Shown: piece by piece, positions 1 to 13,168 of the stretch | Layout of the letters: each line of letters starts with the position of its first letter | Position numbering within the stretch: position 1 is the first letter of the stretch | DNA from: Combretum micranthum | Lineage: Eukaryota > Streptophyta > Magnoliopsida > Myrtales > Combretaceae | Assembly: GCA_024138025.1 (NCBI GenBank) | Contig: JAMXBD010000581.1 | Span: forward strand, 186,001-250,000 | Length of the DNA stretch: 64,000 nucleotides | Direction of reading: 5' to 3' | The notes under the pieces: generated by a model | What the model saw: only the letters and a program-made list of their open reading frames with translations | Told to the model about the DNA's origin: nothing | Database searches by the model: none | Program-made: the position numbers and the translations under genes

Positions 1-381
1 TCTCTTTAATTTGAAAACGAATAAGAAACATGACCAAAGTCATGTTTAGAGACAAGCAAGGTGAGATACATTGAGTCGTGTTCTTATCGTATTTCTCTTA
101 GCATGTGAAACACGTGATGATCAAAAAGAAACATGGTTAAATACACACAGCCATGTTTTAGTTGTGTTCCACTAAACATGTAGAACACTCAAAAAATAGA
201 AAGGAACACGAGGAGATAAAAGATGACATGTTTTAGTTGTGCCATTATGTTCCAAGAATGTAAAATGAAACAGAGAGAAGCGCGGTTGGATAGGTTGAGC
301 CATGTTCTAGCCGTGTTTCTTCTTAGGTGTTAGATTTTCATTTTTTTTTTTTGAAAATCCAAGAAGGAGCACGACTTAATA
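1..381. repeat. Degenerate tandem repeat, period about 75 bp
   Basis: Copies of a motif close to AGCCATGTTTTAGTTGTGTT start near 72, 148, 226 and 298, about 72-78 bp apart, with a shorter copy near 38. Each unit also carries a second landmark (GAAACATGG, GGAACACGAG, GAAACAGAG, GGAGCACGAC) in the same relative place. The array runs off the left edge, so its full size is unknown. It encodes nothing obvious. It could be a minisatellite or the internal repeats of a larger transposon. Confidence 0.55.
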
Positions 382-1270
382 CAATCTCTAATGTTCTTCT
401 CATGCTCTTTGGTTGTTCTTTTACTTCGAAAACCTAACCTATTTTACTACTTGTTTTACTCATTTTTCGACATATGACATCTTGTACTCAACATACAAGC
501 TTAGAATCATCATTTATAACACCTATATTCATTTTTACTTCATATATTGTCTCAATCCTAGTTCTACCATGTATGATCTCATTCATGTTTTAGCCTAAAA
601 GTTCTTATATTACAAGCTACAAGTTTCATCTTAAATCCTATACATGACAGACATCAATTCATCAAATACATATATAAACAATCATCAGAATAAGAAAATA
701 ATATAAGTTACATGTTTGGTCAATCCTAACTACTTAAGCTTCTTTTTTATTGCTCCTTCTTGTAACTGATGAAGCTACTTAAAGCTTGATTCTCACTTCC
801 TGTTTCCTTTTCTAACCTTGATTTCTTCTCTAGCCTTATTGAATTTGAGATTTTGGGGTTGAATTTTTGAAGAAAGAAAAGAGAGAAGAAGAAGAAGAAG
901 AAGAAGGGGAAAGGAAGGAAAAGAAACGGGAAAGCAAAAGAATAGAACGACAAATGAAAAAGAAAAAAGATAAGGATAAGGATAAGGAAAAATAAAGATA
1001 TTTTTAGATAGGGTATTAAATTTAAACCTTTCATAAATTATATTTAGATCAAAAAATAATTAGAAAATAATTTTAGAATATATACATTAGAAATTAATGG
1101 TTTGAATCCAAAATTTAACTTAAGAGTTTAATTTATGAAAATCTGATATTTAATTTGAGTTTGGGTTTAAAAATTGACATTTTTAAATAAGTGGTTGATT
1201 TCAAAAATTATGGAGACTTAAGAAAATAAAAGTAACTAAAGTTCAAGTGTTGAGGAGTTTAATTAAACAT
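382..1270. other. Non-genic AT-rich stretch with a purine tract
   Basis: No gene is supported here. A GAA/GGAAA-rich purine tract lies at about 870-990. The reverse-strand open frame through it is a low-complexity string of Phe and Leu and is an artefact of base composition. Confidence 0.6.
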
Positions 1271-1274
1271 TTAA

Positions 1275-1460
1275 ATTGAAGTGGGCTCGTAGGACAACCC
1301 ACTTTACCTATCAACCTGCGTGGGGCAAGTTGGGCCTACAATTTTGGCTTGCATTGTTGTGTAGGCTTACACGGGCGAGCTCGGATAACCCATGGGATAA
1401 AGTGGGGTTAGGCGGATTAACCCACACTACCCGTATGCATAGCTCTAACTACTACAACAA
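1275..1460. mobile_element. Possible hAT-like element end (remnant)
   Basis: This GC-richer patch stands out from its AT-rich surroundings and is full of short CCCA/GGGT words (GTGGGCTCG, AACCCACAC, ACCCATGGGAT). Read on the minus strand its right edge is TAGAGCTATGCATACGGGTA, which resembles termini of plant hAT elements with GGGT-rich subterminal repeats. I found no matching left end or 8-bp target duplication, so this is at best a fragment. Confidence 0.25.
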
Positions 1461-2916
1461 TGGATCCTAGTAGCTCAGTTTTTCAATCCATTCAACTTGC
1501 ACAAAGGGAACATCATAGAATAACTATGAATAATTATATCCAATTAATTGAAATATGAGAGGAAGGATAGCTTCTTGTTATATCAGATAGAGTTTGGTAT
1601 TGCAAGTCGTGAAAAGGATTTGTTCAGGTCTGCATCAATTGCTTGGATTCAGCAACTACTCGGGATCTTCTCGGAGACGCTTCATCTTAGTGCACAAGTG
1701 CTCCAAAATATGCTAGTGACGCTCCAAGTCAAGTGCTCAAGTGCACTCGGTTTGATGAAAGTGGATGCTCAATCATACTGTGTAGGGCACTCAACTGAGT
1801 GTTTGGTTAGGCTCATCAATTTTAAGCTTTCAAGTTTACCCTATGGAGGTCCCCTTTATTTCTGGAGAGGACATCTCATGTGAATTAGGAAAAGATTTAA
1901 GGAAGTCTAAAGAAATGAATTTGAAATCAACTTTTTATTTAGTAATGAAGTTTTTGTTATTTGCTTTTATGTATATATTTCCCAATTTATTTGTATTTTA
2001 TCGTGTTTCTATTATTATGTTATTTCCAAATTTGTAGGAATCTATTTAGTTTCCTATTATGCAACTGTTTCCTAGTTTTAAGATATCATTTATGCCTATA
2101 AATGGGCTTCATGATATACCTAAGGGATAATCACTAAGATATCTAAGGATTAACACTAACTAACCCTAAAGAATCTCAAATATTAAGATAAAAATTAAAG
2201 TTTCTTGTATGACAAGTAAAAGCCTTCTTGGATATTACACGCGAAGAAAAGTAAAAGAAAGGATGAATACTTGTCAATAATTGATATTACTCACAATCAC
2301 CCACGATTGTTTGCACTCACCACAACTAAGAAGCTTGATTAATAAGAGTTAGGATTTAAGAGTAAGGACTCTCAAAGAAAAGTAATTTTTATTCAAAATT
2401 AAGTAATTCAAAATCATAATGACTTTATGACAAGAGAAATTATAATATAAGTCGTTCCAGACAATATATATGAATAATCTAAATTTCCACAATAAAAAAA
2501 TATGTAGTTACATGCTAATTTAAAAAAAAATCAACTATATCATATACTCTAACAACATAAAATTTTATATATTCAAGTTAACGCACTCATATGTAATCTA
2601 ATGAGTAATTTTGATTTTCTATTGTTGCTATCAAAAGATTCACATGATCAATTGTTTAATTGACTTCATTATAAAAAAAAGGTAAACAAAATACCTTCCT
2701 CTTTTAAAAATTAATTAGATCATGTTGACTCAATAAGATATTAAGAAAAAATACATTGATAATAATGTATGTCACTTTGAATTCTTTAGATAAACATATG
2801 ATCACAAGAAATTACAATACTAATTTTAAGTCCTTCTTTGGTTTCACATTGGTCGCGAAGTGTTATTAAACAAATTTCAATGAATCAACCATTTCTTTCT
2901 ATTTTCTACTCTTTAA
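1461..2916. other. Non-genic stretch, possible LTR debris
   Basis: Short frames at 1548-2037 have no recognisable domain. Around 2090-2110 a CCTATAAATGGGCTTC segment looks like the TATA region of a plant LTR, but I could not define paired LTR ends, a primer-binding site or a target duplication. The rest is AT-rich and featureless. Confidence 0.4.
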
Positions 2917-3131
2917 GGTCCGTTTAGCTATCGTTTCGGGGCAGAAAATAGACACTTTTTTTCAAACTTTTTCTAACAAATTGTTTATCAAAAAATAAAT
3001 ATAGATAAAAAATAATTAACAGTTCTCATGAAAATATCAAATATAAATAAAATATAGATATAAATTAGACACATTTATGCATATCATTTTAATACATATA
3101 TAGATGAAAACTGAGCCATCCAAGTAAACCC
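2917..3131. mobile_element. Tourist-like MITE, family A, copy 1
   Basis: Begins GGTCCGTTTAGC and ends CCATCCAAGTAAACCC. It shares the family-A core: a run of T, CAAACTTTTTCTAACAAATT, ATAAATATAGATAAAAAATA, and an AACAGTTCTCATGAAAA block followed by A/T-rich ATAAATATA words. The same core occurs at 16351-16583, 18990-19234 and 56421-56628. No coding capacity. The termini are somewhat diverged from the GGGTCTGTTTGG seen in copy 2. Confidence 0.6.
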
Positions 3132-5220
3132 AGAAAAATTTTATGCTCTTTCATTCATATATTTAAGATTGCAATAGTTTAAACATTTGAAATATAATAA
3201 AACTTCTCATATATCAAATGTACAATGATTCAATATAAGGTGTAATATAATATACTCATCATACATAAATTACACCGACTTCAAAAAAAGTACGTTTAGC
3301 ATGTCTTTAACAAAGCACATGCATCCATTTCAATTTACAAAATTTTAACTTTTGAATCATGATTATAACACCGTTTGCTTTTTCACCTTCGTATCTCACT
3401 GTCAATGTTTCCCTAATAGAATAACTTTATAATCAAAATATCATAGAACAAATTAATATGATAATAATTCTTTTCAATAATGCCACAATTACTCTTAGAA
3501 TATCCATGAAAATTTCTTAAAATCCAATTGCATATTATACATAATAAATATGCAACAAGGATCATATAAATAATGTTACACACATCACACAACAACTTAA
3601 TTGCAAAGACTTACATGGAAATTGGTCATCAACATTAGTTTCTTGAACTCTTGCATCCTTGTGGTGCCTCACTTTCACTTTCATTAACTTGAAGTTTGTT
3701 CTATCAAAGCAATCCAATCTTCTGTAAGTCTCCATTCACATTTCTAAAACAACATTCCTTTCACTAGCTCTAACTATAAATTGTCTAAGAATGCTAAGAA
3801 AAAGTGTGGTTAGTGGAAATAAATAATATGAAGAAGATTGTAAGCTTGGTTTGACAAAACTAATAAATCAATGATAGACTTACATGCAAGAATGAAATTA
3901 CGCCCCCACACTAAGTGTATTATGGAACTTGAATGTGAAATTCCCTTAGGATACAATCGAGTCTTGACATATAAATAGAAAAAGTTCAAGTATTAAACCA
4001 CACATTTGGATTTATATGAAATGTTTGTATTTTGTTGTTATTTTGTGAATGAGAGAATACAAAAAAAAAAAAAAAAAAAAAAAAAAGTTCATGCCAAAAA
4101 CTCTCGAAAATTTGAGAAACAACACATTTTATATCTTTAAATAAAGTTCAGGGAATTTGACTCTTTACAAGAGCCATAACCTTTAAGACTTGAATCATAT
4201 GCATTAGATTTGATTTAGATCAGTTTATAGCTTACGTCAAACCATATGAATGGATGTGACCTAAGCACATGAAGAACTACAAAGATTTGATCAAAAGTTG
4301 CAAGTTTTCAAATTTAAACATTAAAATAAATCTATAGGTCCAACACGTCCTCACCTTTTCAACTAGCTAGAATCATTTTGCAATAACAAACACAAGTGGT
4401 CCAACCTTTTTCAATTGTGCTAAACATGGATTTTGATTCCCGATTTAATTTCCTTTAATCTGATTTATACTAAACCCTTGACATGTTTAAAAATGACAAC
4501 ATTTACAATATCACATCAACTTCATAAAAAAAAATTATTTTAACTCGTTCGTTAAGTGCCCACGTACTGACTATTCAGGATCGGATGATATGTAATTTTT
4601 TTGGATTGATGAAAATTTTAGTTTGTTGATTGATTTTAGTAATTTGAAATATTATCACTTTAGGTGCAAATATGACTTTTCCTAATTTTCAAGATGATTA
4701 ACACTTTAAATGTTAACACGGATACTATTATAGTTAACTATTGAGACTTTAAACAAAAAGTATATATCATCGATCACATGCTTGGAAATCTATTTCTACA
4801 TGTACGTACGTGAGTCAAAAGAAATGTAAACAGTTGTTTTGTATAGTTAGATCATTGATACATTAGTGAAGAGACAAATTTCTCCAGATTGCGGCTAGGT
4901 TTTCCCAAGCTCTTCCAAAATATAATGAATGATCACAACTAAACACGGAAGCAGAATTAAATGCAGCGAGCAAACTCACCAATTGACTTTATTTTTTTGA
5001 CCCTGTTCGAGTATGTGTAAGTCCACTATTTAATGATTTAATCAATAGCTTGTAAAGCAAAGGAAGTGGTTTTGGTAAAGAGTGAAAAGGACATAGTTTT
5101 AAGCAATGTCCTCTAGGGCTATTTCCATAATATTTATTTCAGTGCTTGACAATCCTATTTAATGCAGCAGTGCTTACGACTTCTTATGTGTGTTCAATAA
5201 ATTGTATATCTTCAGATTTG
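3132..5220. other. Non-genic AT-rich stretch
   Basis: No gene, RNA gene or bounded transposon could be supported. A 26-base A run lies at 4061-4086. Open frames are short and of biased composition. Confidence 0.55.
4061..4086. repeat. Poly(A) run, 26 bp
   Basis: Uninterrupted run of 26 A. It could be a simple slippage tract or the tail of an old retroposed sequence; no matching SINE or LINE body was recognised upstream. Confidence 0.8.
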
Positions 5221-6967
5221 AAAGTGTTCAGTGAAGTTGGTCATAGGTGGAAGGACAAAAGTTGTAGTCCCTTTTCTCATTATGCATCACAAATTTAATT
5301 TGTTAAAAACTAAAAAAGGAGAAAAGTATTTGATGTATAACCATGAAAACTTCCTTCAAATACAATGATAATTTGATTATTTGCGAAAATTTTTTAAGTA
5401 AATTACAGAAAAACCATATTGTAATTTGCTTGTATATCATCATATATATTAAGCGAATAATCCTGTATACCAAAAATAAAATATTAATTAAATAATCAAA
5501 ACTCCTTAATTATTATTATTATTTTACTAATATTTTGTTGCCATTATTATTTAACTAATTAAATAACCAAACACTTGGCACGATCATAGAAATTCCTTGA
5601 TACCATGCTAGTTTCTATAAAAATAAGACAGTTGTCATGTTGATAACTATCCCTTGCTTTTGAAATAGAAATTACCTATTTATAAACAAACATAAGGATG
5701 TTCATTCTTTTTTCTTATTAAATTATTGGATGTTTATATATTCATGATACTACATTTTTTAAAATTTATTATCAGCTATTTTTTCTTCTCAATTCATTCA
5801 ATATTTATATGTATTTATTCGATAATTGTGTTATTTTCTAAATTTTATCACGTCAAATTTAATTTTTGTGTGTGTTATTTTCTATATATGTGTGTGCATG
5901 ATAATAATTGCAAGGTTCCTACTATGGAAGGTAGAAAATTGGATCTAAAGGTATATAAGAAATATGACATTATCTATATCCAATCACTCTCAATGGATTA
6001 ATCTTGAGGATAAAATAGTCAAGTTATTTAAAAAAAGAGATTGTTAAAATACTTATGTAATACTTTAAGAACCTCTTTGAGGTCCTATGGGATGTGACTA
6101 CTCTTAGGTCATCTTTATATAAATCCACATTAGAGCATCGTAGTATCGATGGTTGCTAACATCATATGAGTAGTAAAGGGCTAAAACTATTTTATAAATA
6201 CATTATATTAGGCTAAACCTACTATTTATGTGGGCTTGATTCCTAGCAAGGTCCAAGAGACTAGTCCATAATTGAGATGATTATGCAAGATTTATTACTT
6301 AGCCATCCTTATTATATGTAACAACAATTGATTTAAATGAGAGCGTTCATTTTTCATCACATATCATTAGTTTATTTTATAATTTGTATCGCATCTATAC
6401 CTTTTTACATTGGTCATTTTGAGTTTGTGTGTGTGTTTTTTTATCTCTATATTCATGTTTAATAATTATACTATGTTCATTTTTATATTTCCTTAAAAGA
6501 TGACACCAACTATAATTAACGACCATATCGGAGACAAAAGGCACGAAATTGGGCTTGAATTGGGCTTCCAATAGCCCCCGAATGGAACTACAGCAGCACG
6601 AATCTCTAAGAGGCCTTGGATTCTTGAACTTGGGGGCAATAGCCAGGTCAATGATGTGTTTGGAGAAGACAGAAAACCTTTGGACGTATATAATAATATC
6701 TATAATTGGTGGAGCACCGGAAAAGCGGAGAACACATCATGTCCTTTGCTTCGAACATGGCGCACTAAATTCTTAACCAAAATGGCAATTACACACTCTT
6801 TTATCTTTCTTTGTGTCAGTTCAGAAGTAGCTTTCACAGTACTCATAGCCTTAGCTTTAACCATGCAATGTTTGGAAGCAATTTTATGCCCCCAAACTTA
6901 CCACTTCCCCCCTGCCTTCCATTCCGCCAGCCATCTCAGCCACTTATCAGGGCGTTTAGAAAAGGCA

Positions 6968-6993
6968 ATATATATATATATATATATATATAT
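6968..6993. repeat. (AT)n microsatellite
   Basis: Perfect AT dinucleotide run of about 13 units within copy 1 of the segmental duplication. Confidence 0.9.
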
Positions 6994-8043
6994 CAGCACG
7001 CTATGTATCCAAATAAGTGATGTAAAAATATGGGTAAATATCATTTTGGTACCTAAATTATGATAATTTGTGCAATTATCTATCTAAAATTTATAAATAT
7101 CAATTTATTATTTGCAAAACTTTTAAGATCAATTTATAATATCTAGGTGAGCTAATCAATTACAAAAAGGGGTAGAATTACTACAAAATGGCAAAGTTTA
7201 GATAGTTTATCATAAAAAGTAAATAAAATTTAGGTACCAACTTGATACAATTAACTTCTAGGTGGTTAGTCCCAAGAATATACAAAATTATATGCAGAAT
7301 GCCACAATTACGTAATACACTTTAAGTATCAATTCTACTTTGACAAATAACAAAGATAATGATTTCATTTTTAAGAACCTACTTACATGTCTAAATTTTA
7401 CTAGTGCTTATGCATCATTCATCCAAACATATGATATGTTAACCCACTAAAGTCTCAACTTTCATAAGTATGATGGTATACTTCATTTTTTACTATCTAA
7501 CACTATTAGCCCTAGTATGTTTCAAGTGTAATTGTCATATTTGATACACAAATTTTGCTTCTTCTTTTTTTTTTTATGCTATTAACTACCTAAAGTTTGA
7601 AGCATTAATTAGTTACCTAAATTTTGCTCATTTTTACAATTAACCACTCGAATTTTACCGAATTTTGTAATTAGCTACCTAAATATTACCCTTTTTTGTA
7701 ATCACTATCTCATCTAGATATTATAAATAACTTAAAAAATTTCATAGATAATATATTGACACATTTAAATTTCAAGTAGTTAGTTACATGAATAAGTAAA
7801 GTTCATACACCAAATTGACATTTACTATAAATTTTAAAACGACATAAATATCATTGGATGAATTCCATAACAGCACAAGTATCAATTCATGATGTGATCA
7901 ATCATAGGAAATAATATAAATGCGTTCTCAAGTTCCTTTTTCCCACTTTGTATATCCATTCAGAATTATATTTTATATGCTTTGCATACCTTTATCTTTC
8001 TCTTATGTAGAAATGATTTCTTATACATTACAAATAGGTTAGT

Positions 8044-8547
8044 GTTATGTTTGGTACCTAAATTTTCCACAGATGTATAATTACCTGGCTAAACTTTAAA
8101 ATATTCAATTTAATACCTAATCAAAGTTTTTGTGTTCATTAATACTTTCTCAACTAACCGAGTAAACTCTGTTTGTTGAGCTAGCACTCCTACCAAATGG
8201 TGAAGTAGTGCAGGTCTCTTAATTAATAACAAAACTAGAATATACTATAAATGAGCAATCACATTAAAACATACATTAAAGTTGTTAGGAATTAATCTAC
8301 CCACTTAATTGTTTAATAAGACAATGTACTTGTTAATCTAATTGCTTAATTGTTTAATTTTTAAAATTTTTTTGTTGGTTACTTGACACTTGTAACTTTT
8401 CCATTCATCGAAAGTGTCAACTTAGCCAATGCAGTTAAAAAGATAGTACTAGATAATACAAAAACTTTGATTGGATATTAAATTTACTACTTCAAAGTTT
8501 ATATTGTTAATTGTACATTTGAAAAAAGTTTAGGTACCAAATGTAAC
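8044..8547. mobile_element. MITE with GTTA..TTTGGTACCTAAA termini
   Basis: The left end GTTATGTTTGGTACCTAAA is matched in inverse at the right end, whose reverse complement is GTTACATTTGGTACCTAAA. The 504-bp interior has no coding capacity. The second copy of the surrounding duplication lacks this insert: the sequence runs straight on near 13350, which supports a later insertion. Related TACCTAAA-ended sequences occur near 7040-7250 and 7560-7810. The target duplication is not clear. Confidence 0.6.
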
Positions 8548-9197
8548 ATTAAACCCATTACAAAGAGGCAAATAGATGCATGTTATGCAAAACAAAAACA
8601 CGAGAATATTAAGAGTGTGAGAAACAAAAGATAGCAAAGCTTGTGGTCAATTGTTTTTCCGCAAATGCATTCTACATATATGTTTCTACAATCAAACATG
8701 CAAGGTGTGAGATTATACTTATGATTGAAATTCAAGAGAAATTTGACGTTGGAGTTTGCATCACAAAATAGGTAAACCAAAATCAAACCAAGCCAATAAC
8801 AAAGAAGCCAATCCATATTTTAATTATAAGAGAAAACTAGTTATCTCAACCCATTGTTAAAAAAAAAAAAAGTTACTTGTTGACTTACCTTGTAAAATTC
8901 AACCAATGCGCATATCATGAATGGGATATGACATTACAAATCCATGAACCTATTTAATTTTAGTATCTTCAATCAAGAGAATGTATGTTGGATGGTTTGA
9001 ACTCTAATTATTCTTTAATCCACCAGTTAACTTACATTAGGGATTTAAGCATGTGTTTATTCATCGTAGGGTGGCTCTTAATATTGGAAGAGAAGATTTA
9101 AAAACAAATCTTTTTGAGAAAAAAGGGTTTCCTATGAGCATGGAATTAAGACAAGAATTTTCTTTTCTTATATTTCTTATGGGTAATAAAGATGTCT

Positions 9198-9850
9198 TCT
9201 AGTAATAAATGAAAAGTAGTAGCATTACTCAATTGTAGTTAATTAGTTTGTCAAAGAACCAAACAAAGAAATATCAAGAGTAGTAAAAGACAAGTTGAGG
9301 AGCTTATGGTAAAAAAGTGTGTTAAGGAAAGCATGAGGCCATGTGTAGATTATAAAACATGTATATCGAATGTCATGCCATCAGGGTCATTCGACTCCTA
9401 GGTTGAACGATATGCTTGAGAAGTTGCAAGTTGCATGTGTGTTTTCAAAAATTGGTTTATGAAATGGCATCAAATAATAATAATAATAATAATAATAAAA
9501 TAATAATAATAATAATAATTGGCTTTTAAAACACAATATAGATTGTATGGATAGTTCTTGGTATCCTTTTGGATTATCTAATGCAACAAGCACTTTCACA
9601 CATTAAATGAATCATGTGAAGTGTCCATTTGGAAAAGAAGAAAGTTTAAAGCCATTTATTTTAGTACTACTCTAACGTAAAATGTGAGTCTTTATGAACA
9701 TAGTAAACTTATTTTGTGTGCCAGATGTTTTGAGAAAAGAAAGATTACATGTTAATTTATAATAAAATTTTTGCATGAAAAAAGGCTATTTTCTTAGGTT
9801 TTATGGTTAGTGCTATAGTAATGGAGACTGATGAAAAGAAGGTTACAGTG
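9198..9850 (+). pseudogene. Ty3/gypsy gag-pol remnant (copy 1)
   Basis: An ATGTCTTCTAGTAAT start like that of gypsy gag is at 9198. From 9288 a frame reads RQVEELMVKKCVKESMRPC, the conserved entry of gypsy reverse transcriptase. After a frame change, a stretch at 9385-9465 reads HSTPRLNDMLEKLQVACVFSKI, matching the family pattern RHPIPRLDDMLDEL.GACVFSKIDL. Further downstream are weak matches to the region after the RT catalytic motif (VLRKERLHVNL, about 9728). Stops, frameshifts and large internal deletions remove the catalytic YVDD region, so it is dead. Confidence 0.75.
9472..9519. repeat. (AAT)n microsatellite inside the gypsy remnant
   Basis: About 16 AAT/AATAAAT units. The matching place in copy 2 (near 15640) has only TTTTAATAAAACATAATCAT, so the array expanded after the duplication. 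Confidence 0.85.
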
Positions 9851-11080
9851 ATTAGAGAATGACCTAAATGTGGGAAGTTTCTACAGTCCCATCGATAAGA
9901 CCGTTCAATCAACCGTTTAACTGTTAAAATAAGTATAGTAATTAGAATATTAATTATCTTAGTGGTTCAATCACGGTTGGATATGGTATGAGTTGTTGGA
10001 TAATCAACGAGATCGGTCTCGTACCATAGAATTTTACATACATATGGAAATACTTTAAAGAACATAGAATCAATACTTTCCTTATCAATGTCAAGATAAA
10101 ATTTATATTCCTTTTAATATAAGTGATTAAGGAAGTGGCTAACATATTCTCTTTAGCTTTTTATTTTAATTTTAATGTAAATGCAAATAGCTAAGGCAGT
10201 TAGAATCATGAAAAGTTTGTTCCACTTGGTATTCGTTAGCATGAGGAGGATGATTAAAATACATTATAAAAAATTAGAATTTAAAGAATTTAAAATACTA
10301 AATTTAATTTTTATACAAAATTCATATATCAAATTTAACATTTTCTCAAATAAAAACATGCAAGATCAAGCCTCATAGGCAAATTCATATATTCTCTTGA
10401 TTTGACCCGACCCATCTATGCTCAAACCCAATCCTTAATTCAAAAAGTAATTGTAATAAAGAGTGGAAGTACCAAGCTTAAAAGCAATGTAGTTCTTTGG
10501 TCTATTCAGGGCTAAGGCTTTCCAAGCATTTTAAACTTTAAAACTTGTTTAATTTAATGATTTTGTTTATTTTTTAAAACTAACCCAACTTTATGTTTAT
10601 ACGGAGATGACGTCCATAAAACAAATAAATTATTGAAATTACTCTAGTGCCCCAGAATAAAAAACTAAAATTCCTCCCTATTGATACATTAGAAAAATAA
10701 AATGAAAAAGAAAAAAGAAAAATGCAGCAGAAAAGATTATCTTCCTCTTCCTCGTTAATTCTAAGCAAAACTGCAACTACTAATTCTACAATGGTATTCT
10801 AAATTTCTAATAGAATCGAGGGCACCAGGGTAATTTTAGTGCTTTATTTGCCAATTGCTATAGAGATGTCAGGTTCCATATAAACATAACTTCTGATAGT
10901 TTTAAAAATAAATAGTGACAGTAAACTGAACATGTACTAAATTGCAATTTTTAAACCATCAGACACTAATCTACCCCATCATGAGGCACTGTCAAGAACT
11001 TTTCCCCTCTATTTCCATCAAAATTATTAAAATACTCATTGTTTTTACTTAAATAGGAATACTTATGACTTCCACGAAAA
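9851..11080. other. Non-genic stretch between duplicated blocks
   Basis: No supported gene. Frames at 9954-10145, 10181-10378 and 10580-10768 have no recognisable domain and no gene-like context. Confidence 0.5.
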
Positions 11081-11332
11081 GTCGTATGTCCACCAAATTG
11101 TATGTCTTCGGATGCAAAAGTTAGGTGAATTTGATGGTAACTCCATAAACCCTCCTTGTCATTTGGTAGAACAAAAAAGATGTACTCCCTTTTCTTATTA
11201 TGAATCATAATTTGATATATGGACAAAAAAAAAAAAAAAGTAATTGAGGACCATGAAAACTTCCTCCGATGCAATCATTTGATTATTTGTCAAAGTTTGA
11301 AGTAAATTAAATAAAACAAATTATAACTAGCT

Positions 11333-11357
11333 TATATATATATATATATATATATAT
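11333..11357. repeat. (AT)n microsatellite
   Basis: Perfect TA dinucleotide run. A corresponding position in copy 1 (near 5440) has only TATATATATTAAG. Confidence 0.85.
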
Positions 11358-11388
11358 GAGATAATAATTACATAGTCTCTACTACTAA

Positions 11389-11685
11389 GGTAGTATTTGG
11401 TTACACCATTTTTCATGGTATTAGGCTAAACAAAACTCATTATACCATATTTAATTTACAATATGTGTTTAGGATTGGACAAAACTTACAATTTTTATCT
11501 CTTATATTTATGGGACAAAAATATTAGACTTGGATATAAATAAAATCTTTTAATAAAAATTTTGTCTAATGTTATACAATACTTGCACACTAAATATGAT
11601 ACAAGAAATTGTACCATCCAATATTTCTTATATTGTATTATTTAATCACCCTTATCTTGTTTAGTTTTTACAATCAAACACTATC
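11389..11685. mobile_element. PIF/Harbinger-type MITE with TAA target duplication
   Basis: Imperfect terminal inverted repeats: left GGTAGTATTTGGTTAC, right (reverse complement) GATAGTGTTTGATTG. Both ends are flanked by TAA (11386-11388 and 11686-11688), the 3-bp TWA duplication expected for Tourist/PIF-Harbinger elements. About 297 bp, non-coding. Confidence 0.6.
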
Positions 11686-12529
11686 TAAAAAAAAAAAAAA
11701 ATTAAACCTAAAGGTACCTAAAAACTATTAGATTATCTATATCAAATTACTCTCGATTGATTCCGCATCCATCATTATTAGATATAACAATTGATGTTAA
11801 AAAATTATGTTCATACATTATATCATATTAAATCCAAATAACTATTAAATGTACATCATTTTATACCATTACTTTATTTTACAAATCCTAAAGTATGTTT
11901 GTCCTAATCGCATTAGTTATTTATACAATCATATTTACTAATTATGTCATATTCGTATACTTAGAGATTATGCCAACTAATGACTACATCGGAGACAAAA
12001 AGGCATGAATTTAGGCTTGAATTGGGTTCCCAATAGTACCAAAATGGGACAATAGCATAGCAGCATCAATACCTACGAATCCCTAGGACTTATGGGGGAA
12101 AAGATGGGCCAGGTCAATAATGTCAGGTGCATGCCCCAAGCGTCTTTGGAGAAGATAAAACTTAGCATCTATGATTAATGGAGAATATTAGCTTTGGAAA
12201 AGCCTAGCACAAACCTAGAACATATCATGTCCTTAGCTGCCACCATGGTACTCTAAATTCTTAACCAAATTGCCAGTTACTTAACTCTTTAGTCTTTATC
12301 CTTCTTTGTGTCAGTTCAAGAGCAGCTTTCACAGTACTCATAGGCCATAGCTTTAGCTTTAACCATGTCGTTTAGATGCAAGGGCAGTTTTTTTGTTTTT
12401 TTCCTCCCTTCTTTGGGGTCAATTATCTCAGCTATCTCTAAAAAGTGAAAAATGGTGCAGGCTACTACTAACTGGCACTATTACCTCCTACAAGTAGAAG
12501 CCTTCGCGGTCCCATTTGGTTACTGATTT

Positions 12530-13168
12530 CAAAAAGGAGAAACCGGTATCCGTGATATCTAAAAATAGAAAAATATCAAATAATTAGAGTGAATTTAAGT
12601 GAAAAAATGAAAAACATATGTTTCACTTGAAATAAAATTAGATCTAACAATAATTTTTTAACCCATTATTTGAAAAAACTTTTAAAATTATTTATTTATT
12701 TATTTATACACAAATATTTTTACTTTTAATTGTAATATTAGCAATATGACACTATAAAATATTAAAAACATAAAGAAATCCTACAAATATAAAAACAAGT
12801 CCGATTGTTAAGAAAGAAGAGTTCAATCTTATTAGAAGTTTTTATGTTGTTAATAATAACATATTAAATATCGTAATAAGAAATAATTTTTCACTATTCA
12901 TGTAAAATACTTTTAATATTTGTTTCATTTTTACTATTATTTTATTCTTTTGATTTTTTCTTTTTTTTTTTAATTTTTGTGGTATGGAATCGTTTGAGCC
13001 ATTGGTTCTACATCCGGTTCTTGAACCAATAGACTTAAATTGCAGGGTAAGATGGTTTAAGAAGGTTGAACCAACAAGACCCATTAAAACGACAGGTCTG
13101 TAATCGATTCGAACCTACCTTTGAAAGTTTGGTTCTTGATTTTGAAATCATAGATGGTCTATTCGGTT
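12530..13168. mobile_element. Non-autonomous hAT-like element, family B, partial
   Basis: The right terminus read inward is TAGGCATTGGCAACCGAATA, an hAT-type end. The interior aligns with the better-preserved copy at 16772-17521: both have a TTAATAATAA(A/C)ATATTAAATAT block followed by TTTTACTATTCAT, and subterminal GGTTC/GAACC words. The left terminus could not be found, so the left coordinate is approximate. Confidence 0.55.

Larger units (their letters stand above)
5226..9850. repeat. Ancient segmental duplication, copy 1
   Basis: Several blocks recur in the same order and orientation at 11.1-16.0 kb. One is 5264-5400 versus 11170-11320 (both contain CCATGAAAACTTCCT). A second is 6500-6900 versus 11970-12390 (both contain CATCGGAGACAAAA and CTTTGTGTCAGTTCA). 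A third is 7900-8040 versus 13210-13350 (both contain CCCACTTTGTATATCCATT). Others are 8690-9160 versus 13930-14370, and 9200-9850 versus 15020-15985. The copies differ at many sites and carry different later insertions, so the duplication is old. The 3' part is a Ty3/gypsy remnant. The upstream blocks are non-coding. Confidence 0.7.

Noticed and set aside
747..1034. 95-codon reverse-strand frame
   Set aside because: Low-complexity Phe/Leu string produced by a GAA-rich purine tract; no domain and no gene context.
6549..7063. Overlapping plus-strand frames in a less AT-rich block
   Set aside because: The block recurs at 11.97-12.4 kb with stops and indels in all frames, so it is not under coding constraint.
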